From NCBI RefSeq assembly GCF_006569205.1, contig NZ_VIGD01000001.1, forward strand, positions 297,065-361,064: a stretch of 64,000 bases of DNA. The letters run 5' to 3'. Of this stretch, positions 61,889 through 64,000 are shown in pieces. Numbering within the stretch: position 1 is the stretch's first letter; the number at the start of each line of letters is the position of its first letter. Source of the DNA: Ureibacillus terrenus. Lineage in GTDB: Bacteria; Bacillota; Bacilli; Bacillales_A; Planococcaceae. A program made the position numbers and the translations under genes. Below the pieces are notes generated by a model. It searched no databases, had not been told where the DNA came from, and saw only the letters and a list, made by a program, of their open reading frames with translations.

Positions 61889-61978
61889 GGTTTTCCCCCG
61901 CTTAAAATTCTCTAAAAAGTATTATAACACGGCAAAAATTATTGCGATAACCGTGAACGGAAGCTTTTTCTAAACATT

Positions 61979-62012
61979 AGAGCACCATCCTTTTGGTCCT
62001 TTGATGGTGCTC
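61979..62012 (-). terminator. Hairpin after cotE
   Basis: GAGCACCATC and GATGGTGCTC form a perfect 10-bp stem between cotE and mutS. The following sequence has only a weak T run, so termination may be incomplete. Confidence 0.55.
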
Positions 62013-62022
62013 TCAGTGAAGA

Positions 62023-62610
62023 TTATTGAAATGAAGAGGAGTCGTCGGCGGATTTTTTATTTTTATAATCGAATTCTTCTGATAAGCTTGAAGAGGATGA
62101 TGAGCTGGATGATTCATCTTCATCATCGTCATCGTCGAAATTCCATTCTTCTTCAAATTCAATCGGATGTACAGAAACGACAACTTTTGTTTCACCAATC
62201 ACTTCAACCAAAAATTCGCGTTCGATGACGATGTTGAAGCAGTCGCCTCTTTGATTGATGATCGCTTCGATGCAGTTCGGCTGCTGCAGCACTTTCACGT
62301 GCACTTCATTTGAATCATTGATAATCTCTTCATCGCGGTAATGCAATTTGATTCTGTCTTTATATGGAATCGTTTCAGTGTAAACAGCCGTTTTGGAATG
62401 GTTATTGTAAGCATACCATACGTTTACATCGAATTTGCCGGAAACCTCTACATATTTTCCGACTTTTTTCGCGGAATAGTGATGGTTGATCACCCAGCAT
62501 CCCAGAATGCTTGTCGGCGTGTTCGGCGGACGAAGCATTTCACTGGATTCCGTACGTTTTTTCCCCTTTGCGATCACCGCTTTTGTCACGATTTGACGCA
62601 AACGTTTCAC
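62023..62610 (-). CDS. cotE: Spore coat morphogenetic protein CotE
   Basis: CotE directs assembly of the outer spore coat. The 195-residue protein begins MKRLRQIVTKAVIAKGKKRT and has the conserved LGCWVINHHYSAKKVGKYVE, then GKFDVNVWYAYNNHSKTAVY and DCFNIVIEREFLVEVIGETK. After VHPIEFEEEWNF comes an acidic, serine-rich tail with a run of Asp/Glu and then nine Ser, longer than that of B. subtilis CotE (181 residues). It lies between ymcA and mutS, as usual. AAAGGAGG precedes the ATG. Confidence 0.96.
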   Translation of the reverse strand: MKRLRQIVTKAVIAKGKKRTESSEMLRPPNTPTSILGCWVINHHYSAKKVGKYVEVSGKFDVNVWYAYNNHSKTAVYTETIPYKDRIKLHYRDEEIINDSNEVHVKVLQQPNCIEAIINQRGDCFNIVIEREFLVEVIGETKVVVSVHPIEFEEEWNFDDDDDEDESSSSSSSSSLSEEFDYKNKKSADDSSSFQ

Positions 62611-62864
62611 ACTTTTTCCTCCTTTACATCTCGTCGCACTATTGTATGCGGCTAATGCCCAATTGGTGAAATATCAATTTTGTTTTCAACGAAATTTGTC
62701 AATGCCGGCCGGTGAATCTCCCAGTTTTCAATAGTGCATTCGCCTAACAAACATATAGTATTAAAGGAGCCGAAAAAGTGTTACGGTTTGCGGCAATTTT
62801 TTATCCCCCAAAGGAAACGGAAATGAGGGCTTCATTTCCTGTAAAATGTTATGAACGAAAAGAA
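62611..62864. other. cotE upstream region
   Basis: About 250 bases that should hold the mother-cell promoters of cotE; I could not assign SigE or SigK elements with confidence. No coding frame is supported. The plus-strand frame starting near 62778 runs antisense through ymcA and is a shadow. Confidence 0.4.
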
Positions 62865-62906
62865 AAAGCTACTGGAAAATCATTGCCTGATTTTCCTCGT
62901 AGCTTT
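62865..62906 (-). terminator. Terminator after ymcA
   Basis: AAAGCTAC and GTAGCTTT with an inner GGAAAATCA/TGATTTTCC stem, followed by TTCTTTT on the minus strand, right after the ymcA stop. Confidence 0.8.
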
Positions 62907-62908
62907 CA

Positions 62909-63346
62909 TCAAGAGCAGCTTCCGGGGCTTGAATTTTTGACTTTTGAACCGGTTTCGCCCGTCAACAGATTGCCTCCGGTTGATTCAATAATATCGTTAG
63001 TGACCGTCGTTGCAATGGCATTGGAAACCAGCTGCAGCAATTCATTAACTTCCAGCTGGGATTGTTTAAATTGTTGGACAACCGGAATTTCATCGATCTC
63101 TTTTTCAATCTCTTCAATTTTTTTCTCAACCAGTTTTAACGCTTTTTCTTTACCTAAATGTTGGAAGTTCACCGCTTGCTTCTGGAGCGATCTTAAACTG
63201 GCGATTTTTTCACGGACAAATTGGTTTTCATTGATTTGCGCTTCGGCTTTTTTGAAAAATTCCACTTCTTCCGTTTGGGCGATCATATGGGCAATTTCTT
63301 TCGCTTTTTCCACAATTTCATCTCTTGTATAAAGTTTGGTTGCCAT
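62909..63346 (-). CDS. ymcA: YmcA, RicA subunit of the Ric complex
   Basis: YmcA (RicA) forms the RicAFT complex with YlbF and YaaT. The complex carries iron-sulfur clusters and is needed for RNase Y-dependent mRNA maturation, and through this or Spo0A phosphorylation affects competence, biofilm and sporulation. The 145-residue helical protein starts [20 protein letters not shown] and has the Com_YlbF-like core AHMIAQTEEVEFFKKAEAQI, then SQLEVNELLQLVSNAIATTV. It ends with a Cys (SSPGSCS), near the cluster-binding end. Its ATG overlaps the miaB stop by one base (TAATG). Confidence 0.92.
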   Translation of the reverse strand: MATKLYTRDEIVEKAKEIAHMIAQTEEVEFFKKAEAQINENQFVREKIASLRSLQKQAVNFQHLGKEKALKLVEKKIEEIEKEIDEIPVVQQFKQSQLEVNELLQLVSNAIATTVTNDIIESTGGNLLTGETGSKVKNSSPGSCS

Positions 63347-64000
63347 TATACTTCCACCTCATCTCGTTTTACTACTTCCACAAATTCACCGCGCAAAGAG
63401 TATGAGCTCGCTTTCGTAATTTTTACTTTTACCAATTGGCCAATCAATTCTTTTGGCCCTACAAAGTTCACAAGTTTATTTCTTCTCGTGTAGCCGGCCA
63501 ATACATCGCTGCGCTTTTTGCTTTCCCCTTCAACAAGCACTTCGACAATTTGGTTTTCGTATTTTTTCAACGCCTCCCGAGAAAATTCTTCCACCAGCTG
63601 GTTTAGGCGATATAAACGGTCTTTTTTCACTTCCAATGGCACGTTGTCTTTCATTTTTGCCGCCGGTGTTCCTTCGCGCGGCGAATAGATGTATGTGAAG
63701 GCGGATTCAAAGCCCACTTCACGATATAAATCAAGTGTTTCCTGGAACTGTTCTTCCGTTTCATTCGGATAACCGACGATGATGTCCGTTGTCAATGCCA
63801 CATTCGGAATGGCCGCTTTAATTTTCCGGACGAGCTCCAAGAACTGCTCGCGCGTATATTTGCGGGCCATGATTTTTAAAATTTCATTGGATCCGGATTG
63901 AACCGGCAAATGAATGTGTTCCACCAAGTTTCCGCCTTTTGCAAGGACTTCGATTAAATGATCGTCAAAGTCGCGAGGGTGGCTCGTTGTAAAACGGATG
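63346..64000 (-). CDS. miaB: tRNA methylthiotransferase MiaB, N-terminus beyond window
   Basis: MiaB is a radical-SAM enzyme that adds a methylthio group to i6A37 made by MiaA. Only the last 218 codons are in the window. They cover the end of the radical-SAM domain ([57 protein letters not shown]) and the C-terminal TRAM domain ([34 protein letters not shown]). The iron-sulfur cysteine motif lies beyond the right edge. It is coupled to ymcA by a one-base overlap. Confidence 0.95.
   Translation of the reverse strand, partial: IRFTTSHPRDFDDHLIEVLAKGGNLVEHIHLPVQSGSNEILKIMARKYTREQFLELVRKIKAAIPNVALTTDIIVGYPNETEEQFQETLDLYREVGFESAFTYIYSPREGTPAAKMKDNVPLEVKKDRLYRLNQLVEEFSREALKKYENQIVEVLVEGESKKRSDVLAGYTRRNKLVNFVGPKELIGQLVKVKITKASSYSLRGEFVEVVKRDEVEV

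Noticed and set aside
62778..63332. 184-codon plus-strand frame opposite ymcA
   Set aside because: Ser/Phe-rich antisense translation of the YmcA helices; ymcA itself is well supported.

Overview
The window is a stretch of chromosome from a spore-forming member of the Bacillaceae or a close relative. The evidence is the gene content (spoIIAA-spoIIAB-sigF, spoVAF, sirA, cotE, ymcA, lexA/yneA/yneB, glnR-glnA, mutS-mutL, miaA, hfq), the strong GGAGG-type ribosome sites and the moderate GC content. No rRNA, tRNA, CRISPR array, insertion sequence or prophage was seen. I do not name the species.

Layout. 1-5 kb: scpA (cut by the window edge), ypuF, ribT, a tiny membrane ORF, lysA and spoVAF. 4.7-6.4 kb: the spoIIA operon, which runs straight into spoVAF with no spoVAA-AE between them. 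6.8-14.1 kb: sulP, pdp, deoB, xerD, fur, a SpoIIM-like gene and nudF. 14.2-18.7 kb: yqkF, a vanZ-like gene, yqkE, a thiolase, yqkD and yneF. 19.0-22.8 kb: a polyhydroxyalkanoate locus with phaRBC on the minus strand and phaQP on the plus strand. 22.9 kb: sirA. 23.6-27.1 kb: a LiaIH-LiaFSR envelope-stress module. 27.3-31.5 kb: tkt, a DUF896 gene, yneB, yneA (broken by an in-frame stop) and divergent lexA with three SOS boxes.

31.6-45.9 kb: a class I glutamine amidotransferase that seems to start at ATC, then a type IV pilus region. Its minus-strand operon reads vanW-like, pilB, pilT, pilC, pilin, pilM, pilN, pilO, prepilin peptidase. The divergent plus-strand group holds a small membrane protein, two minor prepilins and a large PilX-like surface protein. 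Together these genes provide the cytoplasmic motors, inner-membrane platform, pilin processing and candidate pilus tip of a retractable pilus.

45.9-53.1 kb: glnR-glnA with a clear GlnR operator, a BAX-inhibitor-like membrane protein, and an overlapping ynbB-cbiZ-cbiB-cobD-phosphatase group for cobinamide salvage. 53.2-64 kb: a rhodanese, hfq, miaA, an alpha/beta hydrolase, glpD, mutL, mutS, cotE, ymcA and the 3' part of miaB.

The backbone follows the familiar Bacillus order, and accessory blocks are set into it: pha between yneF and sirA, lia between sirA and tkt, the pilus between lexA and glnA, and cobinamide salvage beside ynbB. The points most worth a second look are the 735-codon PilX-like protein and the VanW-like gene of the pilus locus, the long hairpin after the pilin gene, the disrupted yneA, the rearranged sigF-spoVAF junction, the basic tail on PhaQ and the apparent ATC start codon.
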